Positions 1 through 7,223 of a stretch of DNA of 64,000 nucleotides are shown piece by piece. Each line of letters opens with the position of its first letter. The first letter of the stretch is position 1. The notes below the pieces were generated by a model. That model was not told where the DNA came from. It saw only the letters and a program-made list of their open reading frames with translations, and did not search any database. The stretch spans positions 1-64,000 of the forward strand of contig JAFQRE010000022.1 in the NCBI GenBank assembly GCA_017410245.1, in the 5' to 3' direction. A program made the position numbers and the translations under genes. The DNA is from Bacteroidaceae bacterium (GTDB taxonomy: Bacteria; Bacteroidota; Bacteroidia; Bacteroidales; Barnesiellaceae_A).

Positions 1-92
1 AAGAGTTATTTGAAAAGCATGAGGAATATAGTGTAATAAAACAAGTTAGCAATTTCTTATCCATTGCCCATTCTCATGCAAGTTCTTCTTAA
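1..92. other. Left-edge fragment, ambiguous partial coding region
   Basis: Two readings compete. On the plus strand a frame open from the window edge runs to TAA at 90-92 and would encode a 29-residue C-terminus ending SIAHSHASSS. On the minus strand an ATG at 64 opens a frame running off the edge that begins MDKKLLTCFITLYSSC, which resembles a signal peptide. The minus reading is supported by a promoter-like element at 129-170 pointing leftward, giving a leader of roughly 60 nt. Neither fragment is long enough to assign to a family. Confidence 0.25.
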
Positions 93-128
93 TGGTTTGA
101 TACTCAAAGAATCTTAATCAAACTACAT

Positions 129-170
129 CAAATATACGAAAAGGTAAGCGAAGAAAGACCAAGTTTACTA
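129..170 (-). promoter_or_regulatory. AAGTAAACTT-type promoter module, leftward
   Basis: On the minus strand: TAGTAAACTT (161-170), a 24-nt pyrimidine-rich spacer, then TATATTTG (129-136), a perfect Bacteroidota -7 box. The same arrangement precedes the M28 lipoprotein gene, glmS and ispD in this window. It would drive transcription off the left edge. The promoter call rests on the box; any role of the upstream half-palindrome is inference. Confidence 0.6.
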
Positions 171-213
171 GGGTTTTTCTTCCGAACCGCCCTCTATATT
201 CGAGTTGTACCCC

Positions 214-252
214 TAAATATAGCAAGAAATATGGGAAACACAAAGTTTACTA
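214..252 (-). promoter_or_regulatory. Degenerate second copy of the promoter module
   Basis: On the minus strand TAGTAAACTTTG lies 21 nt upstream of TATATTTA, which has the last base of the -7 box changed. The 10-mer AAGTTTACTA here (243-252) is identical to that at 161-170. It may be a decayed duplicate. The rest of 93-392 holds no convincing gene. Confidence 0.3.
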
Positions 253-392
253 TTTTGTTTTATGGCAAGTATCGTGAATATTGCAAATATAATATGCTAT
301 AGTAGTATTGATAGATATTTGTTTTTTAATTAGTTGTTAAAAAACCATGTAACTCCTACATTGATTGACGAAAAAGATGTAACTTCGCAAAA

Positions 393-400
393 TATTTTTG
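393..400 (+). promoter_or_regulatory. -7 box for the PCMD gene
   Basis: TATTTTTG fits TAnnTTTG. TTG trinucleotides at 361-363 and 365-367 lie in the -33 region. Predicted leader to the ATG at 427 is about 20 nt. Confidence 0.5.
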
Positions 401-426
401 GCATATAAAACTTGGAATGACGTTTT

Positions 427-1395
427 ATGAAACTTTGCAAATCTTTTTCGCTGTTATTCACTTTATTGGTGGTGTTTACAACGTTTGCTCAGCGACGTGA
501 GGCTATACCTTTCTCCGACTTTGAGCATTGGGTAACTCGCAACATGAGAGAGTCGGCGTTGCTGGGTGGAAACGATCGCACACTCTATGCTATTGCTCCC
601 GATACTATTATTAATGGTGCTGTTGCTTATAGAAATAGAGGTGGCTCGCCTTGGGCTACTTCTAACGCTTATGCCAACGTTGTAGGCATAAAGAAAGCAA
701 GTTGTACGGTTGTACCTGAAGAGCGACCCGGCGAGGGACTGTGTGCTCGCCTTGATTCGAAACTTGAGGTTGTACGTGTGTTGGGGCTTGTCGATATAGA
801 GGTGCTCATCAGTGGCTCTATCTACTTGGGAGAGTTGTACGAACCTATACGTTCGGTCAATAATCCCTATGGCAAGATGACGATGGGTATTCCCTTTACC
901 AATCGTCCCGACAGATTGGTGTTTGACTATAACCTCACAATGTCGGAGAATGGCAATCGTATCTACTCTACCGGCTTGAGCCCCAAACGTGTGGTGCAAG
1001 GTCCCGATAGTGCCGAGGTGTATATCTTGTTGCAGCATCGTTGGGAAGACGAAGATGGTAACGTATATGCGCATCGTGTAGGTACCGGCCGTGAACGTTT
1101 CACTCAATCTACTCGGGGTTGGGTCAATGGCTATGGTATAGATGTGCATTATGGCGATATATCGCACGAAACATTCTTTCGTCCTTATATGGACTTGCTC
1201 AATGGCAAGCGTAGCTATTCGTGTATGAATAGTAAAGGTAAGATTGTGCCGGTACAAGAGATAGCTTGGGGCGCTCCCGATGAAGAGATAACTCACATGC
1301 TTGTCATGGCCTCATCGGGGTGTGGTACAGCATTTGTTGGGGCCGAGGGTACTACATTGTTGGTCGATAACTTCTATCTTGAATATAACGAATGA
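427..1395 (+). CDS. PCMD domain-containing secreted protein
   Basis: 322 aa. A signal peptide spans about residues 1-21 (basic MKLCK start, Leu/Val/Phe core, cleavage near TFA-Q); there is no lipobox, so the product is probably periplasmic or exported. The body resembles the Bacteroidota PCMD family (putative carbohydrate metabolism domain), whose hallmark is the C-terminal beta-strand block seen here near 303-319 (GAEGTTLLVDNFYLEY). These proteins are thought to bind carbohydrate at the cell surface; substrate unknown. Its stop overlaps the start of the next gene by 4 nt (ATGA), so the two are translationally coupled, which hints at a role near cell-wall turnover. Confidence 0.7.
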   Translation: MKLCKSFSLLFTLLVVFTTFAQRREAIPFSDFEHWVTRNMRESALLGGNDRTLYAIAPDTIINGAVAYRNRGGSPWATSNAYANVVGIKKASCTVVPEERPGEGLCARLDSKLEVVRVLGLVDIEVLISGSIYLGELYEPIRSVNNPYGKMTMGIPFTNRPDRLVFDYNLTMSENGNRIYSTGLSPKRVVQGPDSAEVYILLQHRWEDEDGNVYAHRVGTGRERFTQSTRGWVNGYGIDVHYGDISHETFFRPYMDLLNGKRSYSCMNSKGKIVPVQEIAWGAPDEEITHMLVMASSGCGTAFVGAEGTTLLVDNFYLEYNE

Positions 1396-2306
1396 AAGAG
1401 CAAATAATCATTCCTCCATCGTTGCAGCAGGGCGATGCTATAGCTATTGTGTCTCCCTCGAGCAAGGTGCAACACGAATATATCGAGGGCGGTGTGGCTC
1501 GTCTTGAATCATGGGGCTATAAGGTCTTGAAAGGCTCATATGCCTATGGTGCTTATGGCAATTTTGCCGGTACTGCCGAAGAGCGACTCTTCGACTTGCG
1601 AGAGGCGTTGCTCAATCCCGAGGTGAAGGCTATACTATGTGCTCGTGGCGGCTATGGAGCTGTGCATTTGTTAGAGGGGATTTCGTCCCAAGAGATACGC
1701 GATAATGCTAAGTGGATTATTGGCTTTAGTGATATATCGGCGTTGCATGCAGCATGGTTGCGTGCCGGAGTAGCATCGCTTCATGCTCCTATGTGCAAGC
1801 ACCTTACCATTGAGCACGCCGAGCAAGCATCGACCCAATATTTGCGTGCTATTCTGCAAGGTGAAAGGCCCTCTTATCGTGTCCCAGCGCACTCGCTCAA
1901 TCGTTGTGGCGAGGCCCATGCTCGCATCGTAGGTGGCAATATGGCCGTATTGTGTGGCTTGTTGCGTACCCCATACGATTTGTTCCGAGAAGATACAATT
2001 CTCTTTATTGAAGATGTAGGAGAGCGCACGTACAAGGTGGAGCGAATGTTGTATAACCTTGAGTTGGCAGGAGTGTTGCCCCGATTGGCAGGCTTAGTAG
2101 TTGGACAATTTACCGATTATAAAGAGGACCCGGGTATGTGTGCAACCATGTATGAAATGATAGCAGCTCGGGTAGCGCGATACAATTATCCGGTTGCTTT
2201 TGATTTCCCGATAGGTCACGTCAGCGAAAATCACCCCATAATTGAGGGTGCTGAAGTAATGCTCTCGGTGACACCGCAAGGTGTAACTCTGCAACATTTG
2301 CTGTGA
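1392..2306 (+). CDS. LD-carboxypeptidase, peptidase family S66 (LdcA-like)
   Basis: 304 aa, normal for the family. Family S66 enzymes cleave the L-Lys/mDAP to D-Ala bond of murein tetrapeptides during peptidoglycan recycling. Visible motifs: substrate-site ARGGYGA (84-90), nucleophile Ser113 in GFSD, Glu207 in FIEDVGE and His276 in PIGHVSENHP, the Ser-Glu-His triad of this family. No signal peptide, so cytoplasmic. MccF, which cleaves microcin C, is a relative, but the context (coupled to a secreted protein and followed by housekeeping genes) favours murein recycling. Confidence 0.88.
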   Translation: MKEQIIIPPSLQQGDAIAIVSPSSKVQHEYIEGGVARLESWGYKVLKGSYAYGAYGNFAGTAEERLFDLREALLNPEVKAILCARGGYGAVHLLEGISSQEIRDNAKWIIGFSDISALHAAWLRAGVASLHAPMCKHLTIEHAEQASTQYLRAILQGERPSYRVPAHSLNRCGEAHARIVGGNMAVLCGLLRTPYDLFREDTILFIEDVGERTYKVERMLYNLELAGVLPRLAGLVVGQFTDYKEDPGMCATMYEMIAARVARYNYPVAFDFPIGHVSENHPIIEGAEVMLSVTPQGVTLQHLL

Positions 2307-2315
2307 AAAATATCG

Positions 2316-2356
2316 AAGTAAACTTTGGCTATCTCGCTCGTTTGTCACTATATTTG
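2316..2356 (+). promoter_or_regulatory. AAGTAAACTT promoter module for the M28 lipoprotein
   Basis: AAGTAAACTT (2316-2325), a 23-nt spacer containing TCTCGCTCGTTT, and TATATTTG (2349-2356). TTG at 2325-2327 can serve as the -33 element, so the palindrome overlaps it. The ATG at 2362 is only about 5 nt past the box, so the leader is extremely short or absent. The layout matches the glmS module at 39761-39801. Confidence 0.65.
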
Positions 2357-2361
2357 TAGCA

Positions 2362-3354
2362 ATGGAAAAAATACTAAGATATTACTATATAGTAGGAGTA
2401 TTGTTAATACTCTTGGTTGGTTGCAATGGTAAGGCAACCGGTAAATCGGAGAAAGACAATATGGTAGAGGAACAGAATATTCCTGCGTTCAATGCCGATA
2501 GTGCCTATAGTTATGTGGCGCAACAAGTGGCTTTTGGTTATCGTGTGCCCGGTACAGAAGCTCATCGTAAGACTGCCGAATGGCTTGCTAACGAACTTGC
2601 TCGACATGGAGCCGATGTGATAAAACAAGAGGCCGTCGTTGAGGCTTATGATGGAACTAAACTACCCATGTGCAACATTATCGGACAGTTTGCTCCTGAG
2701 AAGAATAATCGTATCTTGTTGGCAGCCCATTGGGACTCTCGTCCATGGGCCGACCACGATAGTAATCCCGACAACCATCGCCAACCTATAGCCGGAGCCA
2801 ATGATGGTGCAAGTGGTGTAGGTGTTTTGTTGGAGATAGCTCGGCACATAGGTGCCCAACAACCTACCATGGGTGTAGATATTATATTTTTCGATGCCGA
2901 AGATTATGGAGCACCGGCATGGGAGGCCGGCGATAATAGCGACTCATGGGCATTGGGATCTCAATATTGGGCCAAGCATATACACAAGCCCGGCTATCGT
3001 GCCCGATATGGTATATTGCTCGATATGGTAGGTGCATCGGGATTGTGTTTCTATCGTGAGTATTTCTCGCATCACTACGCACCGCATATCATTGACAAGG
3101 TGTGGGATTGTGCCGAGCGCATCGGGTATGCATCGTTGTTTGTCGATGCGTTTGGTGGTGCTATTACCGACGATCATATTTATATGAATAGTGCCGGTAT
3201 CCCCTCTATCGATATTATACAGATGTCGCCCGATACCGATGCCGGATTTTTCCCACAATGGCATACCGTAGATGACAATATGCAACACATCGATGCTTAT
3301 ACCTTGGGAGCTGTCGGACAGACGGTACTGACGGTTATTTACGAAGAAAAATAA
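2362..3354 (+). CDS. M28-family lipoprotein, glutaminyl-peptide cyclotransferase-like
   Basis: 330 aa. Lipobox LVGC puts the lipidated Cys at 21, so it is membrane-anchored outside the cytoplasm. The catalytic fold is the zinc peptidase M28 / glutaminyl cyclase type: His123-Trp-Asp125 (AAHWDSRPWA), Asp148 in GANDGASG, Glu180 in FFDAED, His272 in ITDDHIYMN and the closing W300-H301 (FFPQWHTVDDN). Glutaminyl cyclases turn N-terminal Gln into pyroglutamate; in Bacteroidota this stabilises exported proteins whose signal cleavage leaves Gln first. Several exported proteins in this window have Gln at the predicted cleavage site. An aminopeptidase activity cannot be excluded from sequence. Confidence 0.8.
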   Translation: MEKILRYYYIVGVLLILLVGCNGKATGKSEKDNMVEEQNIPAFNADSAYSYVAQQVAFGYRVPGTEAHRKTAEWLANELARHGADVIKQEAVVEAYDGTKLPMCNIIGQFAPEKNNRILLAAHWDSRPWADHDSNPDNHRQPIAGANDGASGVGVLLEIARHIGAQQPTMGVDIIFFDAEDYGAPAWEAGDNSDSWALGSQYWAKHIHKPGYRARYGILLDMVGASGLCFYREYFSHHYAPHIIDKVWDCAERIGYASLFVDAFGGAITDDHIYMNSAGIPSIDIIQMSPDTDAGFFPQWHTVDDNMQHIDAYTLGAVGQTVLTVIYEEK

Positions 3355-3366
3355 AAATATACGACT

Positions 3367-3789
3367 ATGACTATAGAACAAATACAAGAAGAGATTATCG
3401 ATGAGTTTTCTATCTTCGACGATTGGATGGACAAGTATCAGTTGCTCATCGATATGGGTAATGCTTTGCCGGCACTTGATGAGGCTTATAAAGTGGAACA
3501 AAATCTTATAGAAGGTTGCCAGAGTCGCGTGTGGCTACATGCCGACTATACCGATGGTATAGTGACTTATGAGGCTGAGAGTGATGCTATTATAGTCAAG
3601 GGTATTGTTTCGTTGCTTGTGCGAGTATTGTCGGGACACACCCCCGATGAAATTCTCAATGCCGACTTGCATTTTATCGAGGAGATAGGTCTCACTGAGC
3701 ATCTTTCGCCTACTCGTTCAAACGGATTGGTGGCTATGGTTAAGCAGATGCGTCTGTTTGCCCTTGCCTTCAAGGCCAAGAATGCTTAA
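3367..3789 (+). CDS. sufE: SufE family sulfur acceptor
   Basis: 140 aa, typical for SufE. SufE takes persulfide sulfur from the cysteine desulfurase SufS and passes it to the SufBCD scaffold for Fe-S cluster assembly. The acceptor cysteine is Cys51 in the motif IEGCQSRVW, the family hallmark, and a DAI/KGIVSLLVRVLSG core follows. It starts 12 nt after the preceding gene, so they are probably cotranscribed. No other suf gene is present in the window. Confidence 0.9.
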   Translation: MTIEQIQEEIIDEFSIFDDWMDKYQLLIDMGNALPALDEAYKVEQNLIEGCQSRVWLHADYTDGIVTYEAESDAIIVKGIVSLLVRVLSGHTPDEILNADLHFIEEIGLTEHLSPTRSNGLVAMVKQMRLFALAFKAKNA

Positions 3790-3821
3790 TTACCTGTATA
3801 ACCCTAAAAAGAAGTAGTGCA

Positions 3822-4397
3822 ATGAAAAATATCACTGTGTTCTGTTCATCTTCACAGCAACTCGATCAGCACTATTACGATGATGCTCGTGAGGTGGGCC
3901 GTTGGATAGGAAGTCGTGGTTGTACGTTGGTGTATGGTGGCTCGGCTCGAGGTATGATGGAAATAGTTGCTCAATGTGTCAAGGAGGCAGGAGGTAAGGT
4001 GCATGGTATCATTCCCGAGCGTTTTGCCTCACAAAATATGGCCAGTAGCTATGCCGATGAGGTGACTGTAACCGTAGATATGCAAGAACGCAAGCGTAAA
4101 TTGCTTGCCCAGAGCGATGCTATTGTTGTGTTGCCCGGAGGTGCCGGCACGATAGATGAATTTTTCGATGCCTATGTGAGCCGAAAGTTAGGCTACATAA
4201 AGGCTCCCATTATTGTATGCAACAAAGGCGGTTTTTTCAACCCTATGCTTGCGCAACTCGAGCGTTGCTATGCCGAGCGATTTGCTTCGCCACTCGAGGT
4301 GGGTATGTATCAAGTGGCCGATGATGCTGCGCATTGTTGCCGTATGCTCAACAGATTGTTTCCAACACTCAAAGATATAAATCATGAAGAAAAGTAA
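3822..4397 (+). CDS. LOG family protein (nucleotide 5'-monophosphate phosphoribohydrolase)
   Basis: 191 aa. Rossmann-fold LOG/TIGR00730 family: N-terminal VFCSSS, VYGGSARGMM at about 38-47, and the signature PGGAGTIDE at 105-113, with the preceding MQERK segment (88-92). Members hydrolyse cytokinin-type or ordinary purine nucleoside monophosphates to base plus ribose 5-phosphate; the physiological substrate in bacteria is often unclear. Soluble. Its end overlaps the start of the next gene by 14 nt. Confidence 0.85.
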   Translation: MKNITVFCSSSQQLDQHYYDDAREVGRWIGSRGCTLVYGGSARGMMEIVAQCVKEAGGKVHGIIPERFASQNMASSYADEVTVTVDMQERKRKLLAQSDAIVVLPGGAGTIDEFFDAYVSRKLGYIKAPIIVCNKGGFFNPMLAQLERCYAERFASPLEVGMYQVADDAAHCCRMLNRLFPTLKDINHEEK

Positions 4398-4941
4398 TCT
4401 CTATACTGCTACCGGCGATAAAGGTACTACATCGTTGGTAGGTGGAAAGCGCGTATCGAAAACCGATGTTCGATTGGAAGCTTATGGTACTACCGATGAG
4501 TTGAATGCACACATAGGTATGTTGGTGGCAATGATGCCGTCCGGTGATGATACAGCATTGTTGCACCGCATTCAAGATACACTTTTTGTTGTGGGATCGG
4601 CATTAGCCACCGATCTTGAGACTACCACATTGCATGAGTCGAGCCGATTGCAGGAGGAAGAGATAAAGTGCGTAGAAGAGCGCATAGATCTCCTCGACAG
4701 TCAAGTGCCACCCTTGTGTAAGTTTGTGCTTCCCGGAGGAGCCATGGCAGCTTCTCAAGCGCATGTGTGTCGCACTGTGTGTCGTCGTGCCGAACGTTGC
4801 ATTTGCGCGTTGGCCGAGGTGCACCCTATAGCCGACAATGTGCAACGATATGTCAATAGGCTCTCCGATTATTTCTTTGTATTGGCTCGTTACATCAATC
4901 ATTCGTCGGCAACACCCGAACGTTTTTGGGGCGATAGATAA
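4384..4941 (+). CDS. Cob(I)alamin adenosyltransferase, PduO type
   Basis: 185 aa. PduO-type ATP:cob(I)alamin adenosyltransferases make adenosylcobalamin. Motifs: N-terminal ATP-binding TGDKGTTSLVGGKRVSK (about 10-26), RLEAYGTTDELNAHIG (about 31-46), a central FVLPGG, and the C-terminal NRLSDYFFVLAR helix. The enzyme is normally a trimeric helical bundle. The 14-nt overlap with the LOG gene implies coupled translation. Many Bacteroidales salvage corrinoids, so this fits a scavenging role, though no B12 transport gene lies nearby. Confidence 0.9.
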   Translation: MKKSNLYTATGDKGTTSLVGGKRVSKTDVRLEAYGTTDELNAHIGMLVAMMPSGDDTALLHRIQDTLFVVGSALATDLETTTLHESSRLQEEEIKCVEERIDLLDSQVPPLCKFVLPGGAMAASQAHVCRTVCRRAERCICALAEVHPIADNVQRYVNRLSDYFFVLARYINHSSATPERFWGDR

Positions 4942-4983
4942 TAAATATTTAGCTTTTCTTTCATAAAAAATGTTATAAGTAGA

Positions 4984-5024
4984 ACTTGCATATTGCAAGT
5001 CTGGTGTTTTGTTGTCTATATTTG
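4984..5024 (+). promoter_or_regulatory. Promoter with 17-nt palindromic operator, head-GIN operon
   Basis: ACTTGCA-TAT-TGCAAGT (4984-5000) is a perfect 7-3-7 palindrome. The -7 box TATATTTG is at 5017-5024, and TTG at 4993-4995 (21 nt upstream) is a plausible -33 element inside the palindrome. A dimeric regulator bound here would block the promoter. The regulator is unknown. Confidence 0.6.
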
Positions 5025-5060
5025 TGACAAATTTTAATGCTAATTTATAATAAAATGATT

Positions 5061-5774
5061 ATGAAAGAAAGGTTTTTTGGATTTATGATGCTGTTGCTGT
5101 CGATTTCTGTAGTTTCGTGCAGCGACACAATTGTAGGCAGTAATAACTTCGTATCAAAGCAACTCAATAAACAAAGTGTAGAGGCATTCGATCGTATAGT
5201 TGTCAATGACAATATAGATGTAAAAGTTGCCAATGGCGATGGTTCGGTATCGATATATGCTCCCGATAATGTAATAGAGCGTGTAGTGGTTGAATCGGTT
5301 AATGGAACACTTACTATCGGCTATGTAGAAGGCGTGAAAGTTATGTGTGACGAAGAGCCTACGGTGTATGTTACAGTGCCTATGTTGAGTCAAGTAGTGG
5401 CCAATGAGAGTGCCGATGTAGATGTGCTCTCGGCAGGTCTTATGCCACACTCTTTCGCTGTGAACGGCGATGGCGAGATAGACGTTGTCCAAATAAATGT
5501 AGAGCAAGTAGAGGCTCAAGTTGTGGGTAGCGGAAGCATCTCGTTGCAAGGCAATGCTACTACTGCCACCTATAAGGTAGAAGGCAGCGGAGAGATAGAT
5601 GCCGATGAAATGGTAGCCGCTCATGTAACAGCCACAGTAGATGGTCGTGGCGAAATCGAGTGCTATGCACAAGAACAACTACAAGCAACTGTAAACGGAT
5701 TGGGCGAGATAAACTACCACGGTCCGGCTACATTGCAAGTACAAGCACAAGGACGTGTAAATCGTGATAGATAA
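5061..5774 (+). CDS. Head-GIN (DUF2807) lipoprotein
   Basis: 237 aa from the ATG at 5061; the reading frame also has an ATG at 5037, but only the later start gives a clean lipoprotein signal (MKERFFG..., lipobox VVSC, Cys20). After a linker, FDRIVVNDNIDVKV opens the head-GIN/DUF2807 beta-helix, a ladder of short strands with GSGSISLQGN- and GSGEIDADE-like repeats. Such proteins are abundant in Bacteroidota as envelope lipoproteins of unknown function. It is followed after 19 nt by a second member, so the pair looks like one operon under the palindrome-bearing promoter. Confidence 0.8.
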   Translation: MKERFFGFMMLLLSISVVSCSDTIVGSNNFVSKQLNKQSVEAFDRIVVNDNIDVKVANGDGSVSIYAPDNVIERVVVESVNGTLTIGYVEGVKVMCDEEPTVYVTVPMLSQVVANESADVDVLSAGLMPHSFAVNGDGEIDVVQINVEQVEAQVVGSGSISLQGNATTATYKVEGSGEIDADEMVAAHVTATVDGRGEIECYAQEQLQATVNGLGEINYHGPATLQVQAQGRVNRDR

Positions 5775-5793
5775 CAATTTGAAAACAATAATT

Positions 5794-6435
5794 ATGAAAA
5801 TGAGAGTATTATTAGCCACATTGTTGGCAACAATCGTCTCGGTAGCCTATGCCGATGATGATCATAAGAAGAACTACATCAGTGTAGATGTTGCCGGAAT
5901 AGAGTACTTCGAGAACATCATCTCAAATGCACCCTTTGATGTAGAATTTACCCAGCGCGACGTACAAAAGGTGAGCGTTTATGGCGACCCCAATCAAGTC
6001 AATAACGTAACAGTAACTCTTGTGGGCAAAACCCTATATGTAGGTGCACAAGATAATGCACCTGTATCGCACGTAAAGCTCGTTGTAACAGCCCCCGACC
6101 TCTTGTGCGCCATAGCAAGTGGTAGTGGAGATATTGACGTGAAAAATCTCAATAACAGCAAGTTTACTGCCACAGTAACCGGCAGTGGCGATATAGAGCT
6201 GACAGGAACTTGCGACCAAGCCGTTTACACGATAAACGGCAGTGGCGATATCGATGGCGAAGAATTTCGAGTAGATCATCTCGAGGCCACCGTCAATGGT
6301 TCGGGCAGTATAGATTGTCGTTGTGTCGATACCCTCAATGCCAACGTAGTGGGTAGCGGAGAGATAGAAATACACGGCCCCACCCGCATGGTCAATCGTG
6401 CCGGTCGCAAGGCTGCCATACGTCACGACCATTGA
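5794..6435 (+). CDS. Head-GIN (DUF2807) secreted protein
   Basis: 213 aa from the ATG at 5794; an earlier in-frame ATG at 5764 would overlap the previous gene and spoil the signal peptide. The signal peptide ends at about residue 20 (AYA-DDD), with no lipobox, so this partner is probably periplasmic while its neighbour is lipid-anchored. The repeats are very regular: GSGDIDVKNL, GSGDIELTG, GSGDIDGEE, GSGSIDCRC, GSGEIEIHG, each about one beta-helix rung. The family has no assigned biochemical role. The two proteins are clearly paralogous in layout and may interact. Confidence 0.8.
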   Translation: MKMRVLLATLLATIVSVAYADDDHKKNYISVDVAGIEYFENIISNAPFDVEFTQRDVQKVSVYGDPNQVNNVTVTLVGKTLYVGAQDNAPVSHVKLVVTAPDLLCAIASGSGDIDVKNLNNSKFTATVTGSGDIELTGTCDQAVYTINGSGDIDGEEFRVDHLEATVNGSGSIDCRCVDTLNANVVGSGEIEIHGPTRMVNRAGRKAAIRHDH

Positions 6436-6455
6436 TAAGGCAACATACATTATAT

Positions 6456-6486
6456 CGAGGCGACTCTCCTTTGAAGAGTCGCCTCG
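6456..6486 (+). terminator. Hairpin terminator after head-GIN operon
   Basis: 12-bp perfect stem, CGAGGCGACTCT (6456-6467) with AGAGTCGCCTCG (6475-6486), 7-nt loop; the following U-tract is weak. Confidence 0.75.
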
Positions 6487-6550
6487 GTTGCATTTATGCT
6501 CATGAGAGCATCTTTCTATAAATCACATTTCTAAAAATAGGCCAAAAATT

Positions 6551-6580
6551 TTGCTATCCCGAAAAAGCGCACTATCTTTG
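6551..6580 (+). promoter_or_regulatory. Promoter for tRNA-Gly/tRNA-Leu
   Basis: TTG (6551-6553), 19 nt, TATCTTTG (6573-6580). This is a textbook Bacteroidota -33/-7 pair, 22 nt before the mature tRNA-Gly. Confidence 0.75.
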
Positions 6581-6602
6581 TCGTCGCAAAACAAAACGCA
6601 AT

Positions 6603-6675
6603 GCGAAAGTAGCTCAGTTGGTAGAGCATAACCTTGCCAAGGTTAGGGTCGCGGGTTCGAGTCCCGTCTTTCGCT
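6603..6675 (+). tRNA. tRNA-Gly (GCC)
   Basis: 73-nt cloverleaf. Acceptor GCGAAAG pairs with CTTTCGC (6668-6674); anticodon loop TTGCCAA has GCC at 6636-6638; the T-arm contains GGTTCGAGTCC. The 3' CCA is not encoded. Confidence 0.95.
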
Positions 6676-6683
6676 CATGGTCT

Positions 6684-6767
6684 GCCCGGATGGTGGAATG
6701 GTAGACACGAAGGACTTAAAATCCTTTGACCATTGCGGTTGTGCGGGTTCAAGTCCCGCTCCGGGTA
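6684..6767 (+). tRNA. tRNA-Leu (TAA)
   Basis: 84-nt class II tRNA with a long variable arm. Acceptor GCCCGGA pairs with TCCGGGT (6760-6766, one G-U); anticodon loop CTTAAAA with TAA at 6717-6719; T-arm GGTTCAAGTCC. It lies 8 nt after tRNA-Gly, so the two share a transcript. Confidence 0.95.
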
Positions 6768-6774
6768 CTCAAAG

Positions 6775-6810
6775 CAGGAAATCTCACGCAGGTTTCCTGT
6801 TTTTGTTTTT
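6775..6810 (+). terminator. Terminator after tRNA-Leu
   Basis: Stem CAGGAAA (6775-6781) with TTTCCTG (6793-6799), followed by a T-run from 6800. It is immediately downstream of the tRNA pair. Confidence 0.75.
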
Positions 6811-6850
6811 TAGGGAATGTTTTTGACCAATAAGCCAATTTCATAAAAAT

Positions 6851-6893
6851 AACACAAGCGACAAAAGGCTGTTGCCTATTTGTCGCTTGTGTT
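6851..6893 (-). terminator. Terminator after tRNA-Pro
   Basis: 15-bp perfect stem: AACACAAGCGACAAA (6851-6865) with its complement at 6879-6893. On the minus strand it is followed by a T-rich tract, so it fits the end of the tRNA-Pro transcript. Confidence 0.75.
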
Positions 6894-6896
6894 GTG

Positions 6897-6970
6897 TCGG
6901 GGTGAGAAGACTCGAACTTCCGACCTCCACGTCCCGAACGTGGCGCGCTAACCAACTGTGCTACACCCCG
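6897..6970 (-). tRNA. tRNA-Pro (CGG)
   Basis: Minus-strand cloverleaf. Acceptor CGGGGTG pairs with CACCCCG (6898-6904); anticodon loop TTCGGGA carries CGG; T-arm GTTCGAGTC. It converges on the tRNA-Gly/Leu pair. Confidence 0.95.
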
Positions 6971-6985
6971 AGTGCTTAGCGAGTG

Positions 6986-6993
6986 CAAAGTTA
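6986..6993 (-). promoter_or_regulatory. -7 box for tRNA-Pro
   Basis: Minus-strand TAACTTTG ends 16 nt before the mature 5' end at 6970. Confidence 0.6.
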
Positions 6994-7223
6994 CATAAAG
7001 TTTGCGAATAACAACATATTCGAGTCTATTTTTTCGAAGGTGTATGCGACGAAAATGTGTGGTTGCGTGGGCTTGGTTGCTTTTTGTTGATAGATTTTTG
7101 AGGGTTATTCTCTCTTATAAAGTGTATTGCTGGAGTTGTTGCGAAAATTATTTTTTTGTTGATATATTTTGTGTTTTGTTCCACTCTATACTACCGAAAA
7201 CTTAATTTCTAAATAATAGTATT

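Noticed and set aside
6971..7205. 67-codon plus-strand frame before the WG-repeat gene
   Set aside because: No motif, Cys/Arg/Phe-rich composition and it overlaps the tRNA-Pro promoter.
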